From assembly GCA_011800155.1 (NCBI GenBank), contig CM022377.1, positions 372,001 to 436,000 of the forward strand: a stretch of 64,000 nt of DNA. Direction: 5' to 3'. How positions within the stretch are numbered: position 1 is the first letter of the stretch; every line of letters starts with the position of its first letter. The notes below the pieces were generated by a model. That model did not search any database. It saw only the letters and a list, made by a program, of their open reading frames with translations, and was not told where the DNA came from. Below, one piece after another: positions 48,940-59,656 of the stretch. Made by a program: the position numbers and the translations under genes. This DNA is from Flammulina velutipes. Its lineage: Eukaryota; Basidiomycota; Agaricomycetes; Agaricales; Physalacriaceae.

Positions 48940-50120
48940 TCTCCTTTCCAACTACCGGATCGATCCTTCACATTCCTCGTGCCTTCACACACTCCCTTGC
49001 ATTATCCAACGCTCAAAAACTGTATCACCTCACATTCCTTCGCATTCATTATCCTCATGTTATATTCGCATTCACTGTATCGCTAGCTACTGTTATTTCT
49101 AATGTTATTGATCCACTTTATCCACGACGTCTCATTATACTTGAATCAACTTGTATTATCCACGCCACAAGTAGTATTTGTTTGTGCTTGGCAAAAGAGC
49201 ATCACCCGAATTCGGACGACATTCCTTCGTTCATTCATACGCTCAAGTCACCCATAGGTCACTGTCTTCGATGGTCGTGCAATCCATCGTCCCGGTACTG
49301 GGCCGGTCACACTCTGACTGGCATAGCCAATACATTTGCTTTTTTGTCTCTCTGTCACGTAAATTGGTCCTCAAGATCTGTGAATTACCACCCGGCGAAG
49401 GCTTGATGCCTGCTTGAGATGCGAAACCTTGCTACCCCAAGAATGTGCTGAATCAGAACGGTAACGTGTTTGTTTTATCCCAGATCCCTGATATGTAGTT
49501 AATCCCGTACATGTAGGGATTTCCATGGGCACCACGGACTGCAAAGTGCTCAATGCGGACGCGTCTGGACTGATAGACTTTTGTCTTCGCGCCGTACGCT
49601 ATACTAGTAAGTAATCTTACCGAGTCTGAAGCATTCTCCTAATTATACCCAGCTTGATTTGGCGATGACGAACATTCTCGCCGTGTTTGTGGTCGGACTA
49701 GGGGAGCAGCCTCAAGGAGGCGTTTCAGTGACCACGGCCAATACTTTTGCTTGACGCACTGATAGTGAAATGGTTGGGCGAAGACCCAATTCACACCGGA
49801 ATGGACAACCCACCTTGAAGAAATCTTAACGGTGATTTGTTTTCTTGAATGTATAAAACGAAATCTGAACCATATCTAGCACTCTAAAACACTCTGGAGC
49901 CAGTTCCCAACATGCGTCTTGCCATCCAGCTTGGACGCTCCAGTTTAATCGATATTAACTGTCACAAACCAACCCGGCGATTGCCATAACAAGTTGTCAT
50001 CGTACACGGAATCAGTGCCCTCCGGGGCAGGTAAAGCGCTAACTTGCAGCGTGTAGACGGCGTGGACTCTCACCCAGCGGTTCTTATGTAGAGCTCCCTT
50101 GGAGCGTTTCTCGTCGTCTT
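48940..50120. other. Long intergenic region, no gene seen
   Basis: 1.2 kb. An open frame of 185 codons (48849-49406) overlaps the end of the small membrane protein in another frame and has no domain. No tRNA, hairpin or transposon terminus found by eye. Confidence 0.4.
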
Positions 50121-51575
50121 ATGGATTCCGCCTACGTTCGAGCACCCATCTATTCTGTAATGGACACTACTTCCGTTCATATCGTTGGCAAGCCTATTTG
50201 TCTCACCTATCGCACATATGCTGACGATCCCTAGATTGTGTTTGGACACGAAACAAGGTCGTGGATGCGTACACGCATCTGCGACTCCTCAAGAACGGAT
50301 GGAAATCTCACGATTTCAAAGTATCGTTTCCCAAAAACTCCACTGGCGGATCCACGGGCTGGGATTTGTGCGTGTACTCGAACGATTCCGTATCTTCCGA
50401 TGGTCTTACCGCGTCTGCTTGCAGTTGGATTGATGCCCTCAGTACCTACTCCATTGAGGTTTACACCTCAGCCAGAAATCGTTCTGGCATGCGACGTATT
50501 GCGATGGACTGGCAAGAGTACGAAATCAAGACACTTCTTGTGCAAGATCTTCGCAATGTCTTGAGCTCGACGGCGGGGACCTGTACACCTTCCAAGGTGG
50601 TAACTCATGAGCTCCGTGTGGGGAACCTCGGTGCCGTCACTCTGCACATCGACGTATGTCGAGCATTTCACAATTCGCCGCACAAAACACTAACATATGT
50701 AAAGGTCCCTCTCCCTTCGATGACCGATCATCTCGACCGAGCAAACTCTCTGAAAAAATCTCTCCCAATCAATCGTATCCTTCGACTCATAGAAAGACTC
50801 GAGCCGTTCCTTGAACCGCTTGCGACAATTGGTGACGTAGTCGGTGAAGTGAGTGCAATCGCAACCCATGCAATGCATGTCGCTGATATTGTATCGACAG
50901 CTACATCCAATCACCAAAGGGATTGTTGGTTCTCTTCGTGCCATTCACAAAGTATGGATTTACGCCGGGACACATCCTCTTATTGACACCTGTAACAGAT
51001 GCTGAAAAGTGTATCCGAGCTCAGTAACGACATTGGCGGCCTTCTCGAAGAGATGTGTATGATGCTGCATCATGTTGAAAAGATTAAAGGATGCACTAAA
51101 GAAGGCGTCGCCGATGACTTCAAGGACACCTTTGTCAAGATGGAGGCCTTGATGAGCCAGGCATGCCAATTTGTTCAACGTTGGCACGACTGCTGCCGTA
51201 GTAAAGGTAAGACGGAGTACACTCGAGAAGCTGATGTTAATGCGATCTACAGGTGCACTTCTAGCATCGCTTTCACGGGTGCAGAAGACTGGTATTCGCA
51301 AGCTAAAAAGCGAGTTCATGGATTTGAAGCACCATTTGGATAGACAGATCGCTGTCGACGTGCTAGTCAGAACGCGACAGTTATCTGACGTATTTAGTTG
51401 TAAGCCTTTGGTCTTCATCTTATTCTAGTCTCAGCTTATTCTTCCAGATTCTTCGCCACTCCAAGGTGACACGAAGAGTATCTCGCCGGTCTCAGATGAG
51501 CCTCCTCCCCGCTACGACTCTGTTCTCGGATATAGCAAGGTGGCTCACATCCCACCTCAATGTCAGTGTTTTTAG
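50121..51575 (+). CDS. Helical protein resembling agaricomycete NLR N-terminal regions
   Basis: Seven exons: 50121-50187, 50235-50653, 50705-50848, 50901-50951, 50999-51206, 51253-51399, 51448-51575; sum 1164 nt, 387 residues. The first intron would use a GC donor (50188), needed to join the frames. Residues 1-165 are mixed strand and of unknown type. From about 190 the protein is all helix: PLATIGDVVGELHPITKGIVGSL, then LKSVSELSNDIGGLLEEM and HHVEKIKG. The GD-x-hydrophobic-E-HP-x-x-K pattern followed by paired amphipathic helices recalls the segment before the NACHT domain in agaricomycete NLR-like proteins and the four-helix HeLo/MLKL class. No NACHT or repeats follow. A PPPRY motif lies near the C-terminus. 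Recognition is from memory of the family, so moderate. Confidence 0.55.
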
Positions 51576-51994
51576 AATTGTGGTGGACCTGGACGCGGAG
51601 AATTTTCTTTACGTTGGTTCTACTTCGACTGTTGTCACTGTTCCACCTCCCGCCAGTCTAATATACTGTAGCAAATGAATGTCCTAATACAGCTCGCGTC
51701 GTCAATATCCCAGGCTAATGCATAACCATGTAACTTGGCTCCGTACCTTTTTGCCATACGAGAGCATGTACTACAGCAGCAGGTATAGATATTGGTTTAA
51801 CCAGAAGATCGACTGGAAAATGGCGTAGACGTTGGGCGCGGGGCGTTGAACGTTGAACGAATATTTGAAACGTGCGCGTAGATATTTGGGATATTTACCT
51901 AGGGTTAAGGTTGACAATAATTGGTTGTTTCCCACCACCCCACCACCATCTGGGGCTTCCGTTCTGGCCAACCAAAAAGAACTCAAAACTCTCT
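51576..51994. other. Intergenic, nothing recognised
   Basis: 3' end of the helical-protein gene and 5' region of the next. No coding evidence. Confidence 0.4.
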
Positions 51995-52648
51995 ATGCCT
52001 CTTAAGATACCTGCTGGACTCGCCAGATCAACCCAAACGAGCTTGAAAACCTGGTTATCAACCGGGAGTCCTCAGGCGCGTGCACTCGTTCGCCATGTCC
52101 TTCGCGGTGAGGAAACCTTAGGTCTTCACCGAACCACTATCTACCAGCGGATTATGCAAAACTTTCCAGACGCAAAAGAAGACCCTCATAATATCGCGCC
52201 TCAGGCGAAGGATATGGAGACGAATACCAAAAGATTGACGTATCCTCCCAATCCCTTTCATCCCGTCAGGTCTCTCAAGTGAGTACTAACCTACTCAAAC
52301 CCAGCAGCTCTATTTTATATGACTTCATGAATACAGGTATATGAAACATGTCGTTCTTCCCGAGATGCTCAAAGACGGCGAAGTGGAGGAAATTCGTATT
52401 TCACACGGCACCGACGTCGACTCGGAGGGCAGACGACTGGATACCGTGCACTACAAGGGAACCAACATCAGGGAGAAGATTTACACTGGGATTAGGGAGC
52501 GTCAAGAATATCGATGGCGCCTTGCGCCGCCTCTTGTTACTTCGCAGGCTCCAACGACTGAACAGATTAAGGTGAGTATGGTTTAGACGTACCTTGTACG
52601 GGCAACGCTCACCAAAACTTAATTCAGCAGCCTACTCAGTCAAACTAA
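51995..52648 (+). CDS. Conserved hypothetical protein, possibly mitochondrial
   Basis: Exons 51995-52278, 52337-52571 and 52628-52648; sum 540 nt, 179 residues. The N-terminus (MPLKIPAGLARSTQTSLKTWL) is basic, hydroxylated and without acids, compatible with mitochondrial import. The middle (GEETLGLHRTTIYQRIMQNFPD) and KYMKHVVLPEMLKDGEVEEI are the likely conserved parts. No enzyme motif. Size, basic leader and composition would fit an organelle ribosomal or assembly protein, but I cannot name one. The last exon holds only six codons and the stop. Confidence 0.6.
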
Positions 52649-53152
52649 TGGACTCTACAAACGAGCGCGATGAAGGACCAGCGAGCGATGCCAAAGAGCA
52701 ATGATAGCTCTAGCTATAGAAAACCCCTCGTTCTACCGAGCTAATGGCTACTCTCGGTGAACCTTCCTACGTTGGACAGCAATCCTTCCATGATTTTTGT
52801 GAATTTGATTCCTATGCAGCAGCCCTTACTTAGCGTTCAATTTAGCGTTCAATATTCGGTGCCCAAGCATTCATATTTCAATACAAGCTTCACGTCAAGT
52901 GTTGACCACAAATTCGAGATGATCGACTGTTCGCGGTGTGTAAAGCAAGAACGACCGTTAGAAAACCACGGAAGAGCACTGATGTCTATACGTTGGCCAC
53001 TGGGGTAGCTAGACATGCAGACTCGGAGGAAAGGATAGTGGCGAACTTGGATATCTCGGTGCATTGACGGTAGAAGAGATGTTGATTGATTTCAGTATAT
53101 ATAAGTAGTACAATTGGCCATTTATTCGAATGTTTTTCGATCTAAAAAGACC
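52649..53152. other. Intergenic, nothing recognised
   Basis: Convergent 3' regions. An 83-codon frame at 52757-53008 lacks any domain and is not called. GTTCAATTTAGCGTTCAATATT near 52836 is a small direct repeat. Confidence 0.4.
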
Positions 53153-55317
53153 TCAGAACGCCGCCTGAGCCCTTGATCTCTCAGCAATCGAGCCTCTGGG
53201 CTCCCATGCCGCCACATGCTCGTGTTCTAGCAATGTGTCCAGTTCTTCACCCTCAAGTGCACCCCACGCCCCACCTCCAGGCGTCTCAATAACCAACTTA
53301 TCTCCCTTTCCCATCCACACAGTCGCCTTCCCGCCAATATTGATCTCACGCGTCCCCGCCTTCCCATCGACCAAGTCTCCATCCTTCTCCCGCAGTTGCT
53401 TCACCCATATATTCCTCCCCATCCCACCAGGACCGCCGCCTTCAAGTCCATAGGGCTGCCGCGTACGACGCTGTTGAGAAACATAAACTTTCCATATCTC
53501 CCACTTGTTGAGAAAACTCACTTCGGACAGTATGGATACCTGCATCGGCTCAACGAGTTCAATCTCCCTCACTACGCCCTCTCCACCCCGGAACTTTCCT
53601 ACACCCGCTGAATCAGAGCGTAATCCAAACTGATTCAGCATGACTGGGTATCGCCTCTCGAGAATCTCGACATCGCCAATACGGGTATTGGTGATATGTG
53701 TGTGGATGCCTGATGTTCCATGCCAAGAGGGGCCTGCGCCCGAGCCACCTGCTATGGTCTAGAGGGACGTATGAGATCGAGAGTAGAAAGATTTTCTGCG
53801 ATATTAGAGTATTAACCGACCTCGTAGTAACCCCATCCTGGGATGGCTTTGCCTTCAGCATCTTTTCCCCCCGCACCAAATGTCAAGTTGCTGAGAATGA
53901 TTCAGAAACTTAGAAAGATCAAAGTCCTCAGCACATACTTTGTACACCCTTGGCTGGCCGCACATGCATGAAAGGCCTTCAATACCACATCTACAATTCG
54001 CTGTGATGTGAGGACGTTCCCACCGCATACGGCAGCTGTCCGTGAAGGGGATAGAAGAGATTTCGGAGGAATTCTGACTGTTAGAGATGGTAAGTATGAC
54101 ATACTTGAATCCGATAAAGAGCACATACTATCCAGTGGTACCAAACAGCCGGCATTGAGAGGAATGTCCACGTCCAGCATAGCTCGCATGCAATAAATGA
54201 CAGCGGAGTGCACCACAGAAATCGGAGCATTTAGGTTTCCTCTGACCTCGAAGCCAGTCCCAGCGAAATCAAATATGGCGGATCCCTTATCTTGGTCAAT
54301 CTCAACGCGTAGATGAATTGGCGTCCCGTCATCAAGGTAATCCACGGATTTGAGAATGTTACTCCCTGCGCGCTTGACGACATCGCGTAGTAGATTTCGG
54401 ACAGACGTTTCCGCGTTGGAACGAATGTGGTACATGTATTCTTGCACGGTTTCCAATCCATAGTCATCAACGACTGAGTGATAGGTGAGCGATGGTTTCT
54501 TCAGAGGGAGGGTAATGACGGACTGGCATGAATTAGCTGGATGCCTTTGTGGTTTGCTGCGATTTGCTAGATGGTCTCGTGAGTATCTTGCGGCATAGAG
54601 AACTGGTATACAGTACCGCTTTCAAGTCACTCTCTACGTCTCTGATGTTCCGACATCCCGAGCTTCCAGGATACTTGGCTGGTTTCTCCACCATGTATTC
54701 CAGCAATCCATCTCTATCAAAGATGCCCCCCTCAACGATTTTGAAGCTGACTATCTCTGCGCCTTCTTCGAAGATGTTGACAGATGTGGGTGGCATGGAT
54801 CCGGGAAGGATACCACCGATATCTGCATGATGTCCGCGAGATGCTGTGAAGAATATGATTTCCTTGCTCTTCGAATCGAAGACGGGCGTGATAATAGTGA
54901 TATCGGGGAGATGACTATGAGACGCTGGTAAGATGGTGAACACATTGGTGTTGTTTTACGCACGATCCACCAGCATGAGGAGAGTTTGTCATGAGAACAT
55001 CGCCTTCCTTGAGGTCCTTGCCGTACAGATTCATTTGGTACTTGACAGCACTGAACAACGTATTAGTAAGAGTTTAGCTTTAGTTTGAAAATCTTTGGAA
55101 CGCACAAGCTCATAGAGCCCAGGTGTATAGGAATGAACGGTGCATTGGCGACAAGGTCGCCATCTGGTGCGAACAGAGCACAAGAGAAATCCAATCGCTC
55201 TTTGATGTTCGTACTGATAGACGTCTGCTGGAGCGACCTACCCATCGCCTCTGCCACGCTCATGAATCGGTTGGCGAATAGCGTCAACAGGATGGGATCT
55301 GGTGCATTTCGCGACAT
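53153..55317 (-). CDS. OXP1: 5-oxoprolinase, HyuB half only (5'-truncated)
   Basis: 5-oxoprolinase opens 5-oxoproline to glutamate with ATP in the glutathione cycle; fungal enzymes are single chains of about 1,280 residues (HyuA then HyuB). Here only HyuB is complete. From ATG 55317 ([19 protein letters not shown]) the exons give [102 protein letters not shown] and the C-terminal [30 protein letters not shown]. About nine exons, all splice sites canonical and no stop. Upstream there is only a short HyuA tail before an unrelated gene at 55838. HyuA holds the ATP site, so the protein cannot be a normal 5-oxoprolinase. Confidence 0.8.
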
Positions 55318-55600
55318 GATAGCTCCGTTGAACAATGGGGGTACAGTGTTTCCGTTGAAGCGCCGAGCCACGGTGAGAGTCGAGTTCAAAGGCGCCTAGG
55401 ATGAGATATAATAGTAGTCGTGTTAGAATTCGCTGGATATGTGAGTGGACTAGATGGAGGTCATTTAGAAGAATGTTGATTGGTCCCGGCCCGGCCGTTC
55501 TGCTACAAGTCGAGCGTTACACGGACACACACCGGGAAGGGTATGCATTCCCAAGTCTACATGAAACGCGATTTGGAATAGCTTGAGGGTGTACTCTCCA
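55318..55600 (-). pseudogene. Remnant of the HyuA C-terminus
   Basis: Reading upstream of the HyuB part in the same gene direction, an exon with [16 protein letters not shown] joins a CTAG acceptor at 55395-55398. Further 5' lies TAGPGPINILLND, similar to the GPAII(x)n-STxxV run at the end of HyuA. Beyond about 55600 the similarity disappears and no other HyuA segment (ATP-binding actin-like part) is found in the window. Confidence 0.55.
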
Positions 55601-55837
55601 TCGACGTCGTGTTCCTAGCCGAAGTATCTCCAGGTAGAATGAGATTAGATATGTCCAGTAAATTGATGATACGATACGACGAATCGTTAGAAACAACGAC
55701 GGGGAAAGGAAAAGCATTGCTATCGACGCGACAAAAAGAAGGGGGCTTCGGATGTGACCCATCAAGAATCGTCGAATTTAGAGGAAAGCCGCGAGTTAAG
55801 TATCACGAAAACTGTTTCTAGACGTATCGGCTATTAC

Positions 55838-56583
55838 TCAGTCACATTCGACGTCGATGTACCATTTCTGGGAGTCAGTGCCATTGGCGCCTGCCGCCAA
55901 GATCTAGAAACAAGGTTAGTGGGCGCTTTCATCGGAAAGTTCAAGAATTTTTACGTGGCGTTCATAATATTCAATCTCCTGGCCAGCTGTCCAAACTAAA
56001 TCGTCGTAGGGAGCTTTAATCTACAGGAAGGTTGAGGTACACCGGGTTGCACTTGGAGGGTTGAAAGTACCAAATGGGCAGCATCTCCTGCGTAGGAAAT
56101 GAACCATTCCACAGGTTCATGGGTAGTGACGATCTCGCCATCCTTCAAATCGTCAGACACATCCTGCAAGCTGGTATGGTGTTACCTGAATGGCTGCAAA
56201 TCCGTGATTAACACGACTCTGGATAAACCAGGTACTTTGGCCGCTCTGGACGACCTTGAACTACGCTTTGGTTAGAATGGTGATAATTCTGAAGAGGAAA
56301 GTCTCCTACGTATTGCGACTTGTCTTGAGAGCTTGGGACGACAGGAAGGAACAACGCGTCCTTTAATCCATAAGAGCGAAGGGTTGAGGAGGTTTCAACG
56401 TTGACGAATTTGACCTTGCATCCTGGCGATATCTAATGGAACGACTCGGAGTGTTAATAAAACATGAGAATTTCGTAGCACTTTAGCTAGAATACCTACA
56501 TTCTGGAGGTCCTTCGCCGCTGGCGCAGCTAGACTGAGCCACGCATATGCAAGTAGACAGATAGTTGCGAGCTTGGAGATCAT
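55838..56583 (-). CDS. Small secreted protein, paralogue 1 of a divergent pair
   Basis: Six exons: 56583-56500, 56432-56310, 56260-56186, 56142-56071, 56020-55955, 55903-55838. All five introns are phase 0 and 161 residues result. The N-terminus is a signal peptide (MISKLATICLLAYAWLSLA). The mature part reads GCKVKFVNVETSSTLRSYG, SGQSTWFIQSRVNHGFAAIQ, DGEIVTTHEPVEWFIS, IKAPYDDLVWTAG and ends NGTDSQKWYIDV. Exon by exon it matches the gene at 57008-57739, with exon 3 being exactly 25 codons in both. Repeats around W-x-I and a QxW near the end recall beta-trefoil lectin-like folds, but this is weak. Likely extracellular; function unknown. Confidence 0.8.
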
Positions 56584-57007
56584 AATACACTGACGGGAGA
56601 AGGCAAAGGGGAACGAGGCCATTGACTCCTCGAGCTGTGAGAGTGGAGCTATTGGGATTCTCCAAACGTAAAGAAAGAGCCGCGTGTTATTATTTTGTGG
56701 CGCTACACGATCCCATCCGTCCATCCACTACGCATACGAGCTTCGTGAGGCCTCGTGCAGAGATGGAATGAGATGCTCGTGCGGACCTGTAACCTTTTGG
56801 CAGTGACATTCCTTCGATTGTCTGATATCGAATACGCAAGGTTTGTCCGGCGTCGAATCGATTCCCTTATAGTGGCATGGACGTAACCAATTGCGGCTTT
56901 TGGAAGGCTATCATCACGTCGTATTCGGGAGTGGTTATGACTCTGCCCTCGATGTGGTATAAAAGTGACATCGCCAAAGCGTCGGTTGGTTCAAGCCCAT
57001 CTTTACC
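56584..57007. promoter_or_regulatory. Shared intergenic region of the secreted-protein pair
   Basis: 424 bp between the two divergent start codons. A TATAAAAG box at 56958-56965, 43 bp before the plus-strand ATG, fits the rightward promoter. The leftward one is not obvious. Confidence 0.6.
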
Positions 57008-57739
57008 ATGGTTGCCAGATTGGCGTCGCTTTGCGTTTCATTGTTCAGTATCGTGGCCTTACTAAACGTGAGTGAGCTCGAGATCGACATTACTAGAAGT
57101 TACTCACGATCCGAACAAGGCGAGGGAAATTAGGATTATTAACAAGGAATATGGCGACTCGATGTCCTATGGGCTGGGAAATACGATCGTAGTGGACTAC
57201 ACCAATTCAAGCGCAGATTCTGTAAAATATGTAAGCAGCGTCGTTTTGTTGAAGTATCCCGCCATCATTTTAAACATTTACGCGCACATTAGTGGTCCAC
57301 AGAGAAGAGTGAGGGCGGCTACAAGTTGAAAAATACCTTTTCTAGAAGCTGGGCGACGATTGGAGACGTGAGTGTCATGGTGAGCGTGGAAAGTATAAAT
57401 TGCTCATGGAATGTCCAGGAAGATGATATTCTGGTTGCACTGACCGAGGCCGACGCGGATATTTTCTTCTTCCAACCGGCGGAGAAAGGCAGTTTCCTAG
57501 TAAGTTCCCCTGGTTGACAGGCGCCGCCACACTAGCCTAACTCTGAGATAGATCAAACTGCCATACGAAGATTTGGTGTGGGATGTGTTGCCTCCGCCGA
57601 AGAATGCGACGATGGATTGTCTTGCGGGCGCGGTACGTTTTTGTTCGGAGAAAATCGAAGTTTCCGCTGAGAAGGTCTGTATTAGATAAGGATGAGGCCT
57701 GCCAACGGAGAATCGTCCCAGCGTTGGTACATAGTGTAA
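57008..57739 (+). CDS. Small secreted protein, paralogue 2 of a divergent pair
   Basis: Six exons: 57008-57067, 57120-57230, 57293-57367, 57419-57499, 57552-57632, 57686-57739; all phase 0, sum 462 nt, 153 residues. Signal peptide MVARLASLCVSLFSIVALL. Mature segments: EIRIINKEYGDSMSYGLGN, GGYKLKNTFSRSWATIGD, DDILVALTEADADIFFF, IKLPYEDLVWDVLPP and the end NGESSQRWYIV. The IK-x-PY(E/D)DLVW block and the NG-x-x-SQ(R/K)WYI end are the best matches to the minus-strand partner. Length and secretion place it among small secreted proteins. A beta-trefoil (ricin-B-like) fold is possible. Confidence 0.8.
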
Positions 57740-58166
57740 CTGCATCCAAAGTGAATGTATTTGTACGCTGCAGCTGATACCCAGTTACCGTCCCGGTGGG
57801 CGGACAGCCAAGGCGGATGACATCAAGTCTGCGCAGTGCGCACCAGTGATTGATTCCATGTGACTATGAGGATATGACGGAGTATCGAGGAGGAGAACGA
57901 CGGCGCCCAGGAGGGTGAAGCTTCACTTTTCGTGGAGCTCGGTATTCGCATGAGCTATTCGGTAAGATTGAGCATAGAGAGATGAATGGTTGAGAATTAA
58001 ACGATACTTTATGATCGCCAAGGTGACGGACATTGCCGTTGCTAATTATAGTCGCAACTCACCTGAAATAGCCTGAAATGGACGCGCTGAATATCTTTCT
58101 CTTTCCCACCATCATCATCCAGTCCTTATGAATCCCCGTTATTCCGCCCGCTCTTTCTCATAACGC
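57740..58166. other. Intergenic, nothing recognised
   Basis: 3' region of the secreted-protein gene and promoter of the kinase. No coding evidence. Confidence 0.4.
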
Positions 58167-59485
58167 ATGGCTGAGACGTGTCCTACTATGAACTCGTCGA
58201 ATCGCCTCTCTTCACTCCCTTTCTCTCCTCACGCCGTCCACAGCGTCTTCAAGTTGCGGGTGAAACTCGTACTGAAATCAGTCACCGACCACTTCCACAA
58301 GGCGCATCACCACGCTACTCGTACCGCGAGCTCCAAGGACGAATCAGCCAGCCCACCCTCACCAACACATCGCACTCACGCTCCTCCGATATCATTCGCC
58401 GAAGGGGACTTACTCGCTAGTCGATATACTCTTGTCCGACGGGTCGGAAAAGGCGGATTCTCCACTGTCTGGCTAGCTCGCGATGCATCGTGAGTCTTCA
58501 ATCGTGCATCAGAGATAATTGCTAAGTAGATCACACAATCATTTAGCACGTCAAAAGATGTAGCCATCAAAATCCCTACCAAGCAAATACGCACGCAGGA
58601 GGTCGACAAACTACTTCTCCTACCCAACAACGGAATACCCCCTCAGCTTACACGTATGCTCGACTATTTCCCATGCTCCCCCGACGCGAATCCCTTGACG
58701 AACTGCATTGTCCTTGAACTTCATGGACCAACAGTTGATGATCTCAAAAAGCACTTAGGAACGAGACGACTGTCAAAGCCTGTAGTCCAGCGTCTAACAT
58801 GGGACGTTTTGAAAGCGCTAGAATTTCTTCACGGACTAGGTTGTGGAATTGCGCATACGGATATCCAGCCGCGGAATATTCTCCTCTCTCGCACAGACGC
58901 ATTTGATCAACCTGCGGACCAATGGCGGTTCGTCCTCGCAGACCTAGGCCATGGTGAGAATACAATCCGAATAGCTAGTATCAAACTTACGTTGCCCTAG
59001 CTGTTCATCTACCTCATACGCCCGAACGCCCCGCATCTCCTAATATCCAGCCTCACGCTTTGCGTGCACCCGAGGTCATACTCGGAGATTCGTGGAACTG
59101 CAAAGTTGATATTTGGGCGTTGGGCTGTCTGATCTACGAGTTTATGGTCGGCGGTCCCCTCTTTGATCCTTTCTTTACGGCCGAAGGATACGATGGAATG
59201 ACGCCCGCGCTAGTGCACCTGTTGCAGATCATAGAACAGGTGGAAGGACCACCGAAACGCCTGAAGTCATCCAAATACTTTGACGAGGATGGGGCCCTGC
59301 GTTGTCCATTCCCTCTACGGCGCACGTCCTTGAACGCAATCATAGGGTTGGTTTGGAAGGAGCCAGAGGAAGTCCAGAAGTTTATCGAGTTTCTGAGAAA
59401 CATGCTCTGTGTCGATCCCGACGCTCGCTCTAGTGCGAGCTCTCTTCTTTCTCATTCATGGTTACGTGGTACTTGTATTTCTTAA
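58167..59485 (+). CDS. SRPK-like protein kinase
   Basis: Exons 58167-58489, 58547-58953 and 59001-59485; sum 1215 nt, 404 residues. The glycine loop is VGKGGFSTVWLARD and the ATP lysine is in DVAIKIPTK. The catalytic loop reads HTDIQPRNILL, with the Lys of the usual HTDxKPxN replaced by Gln, and the metal site is ADLGH (DLG instead of DFG, as in SRPKs). ALRAPEVILG and DIWALGCLIYEF complete the fold. The spacer between lobes is short compared with true SR-protein kinases. Related kinases are numerous in agaricomycetes. Activity is likely but not certain because of the Lys-to-Gln change. Confidence 0.85.
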
Positions 59486-59656
59486 ATTTGGCTCGACTCA
59501 TTCGCTCTGCTGTCACTATGTTTTCCATGGACTTTATTCCATATCTATTAATTAAAATTGTAGTTTTAGCAAGAGGCTTGAATTACACACTGCGCCACCA
59601 TCATTTTTGCCTTTGTGGCTGTGCTCGATCTTCACTCTTACCACCAGTACGCTATA

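Noticed and set aside
48849..49406. 185-codon frame after the small membrane protein
   Set aside because: It overlaps the real gene in another frame and has no domain.
52757..53008. 83-codon frame with FSVQ repeats
   Set aside because: Contains a short direct repeat and no domain; no splice or promoter support.
56165..56186. A 22-nt intron in the minus-strand secreted-protein gene
   Set aside because: A 43-nt intron ending at 56143 keeps the frame and matches the paralogue's exon layout better.
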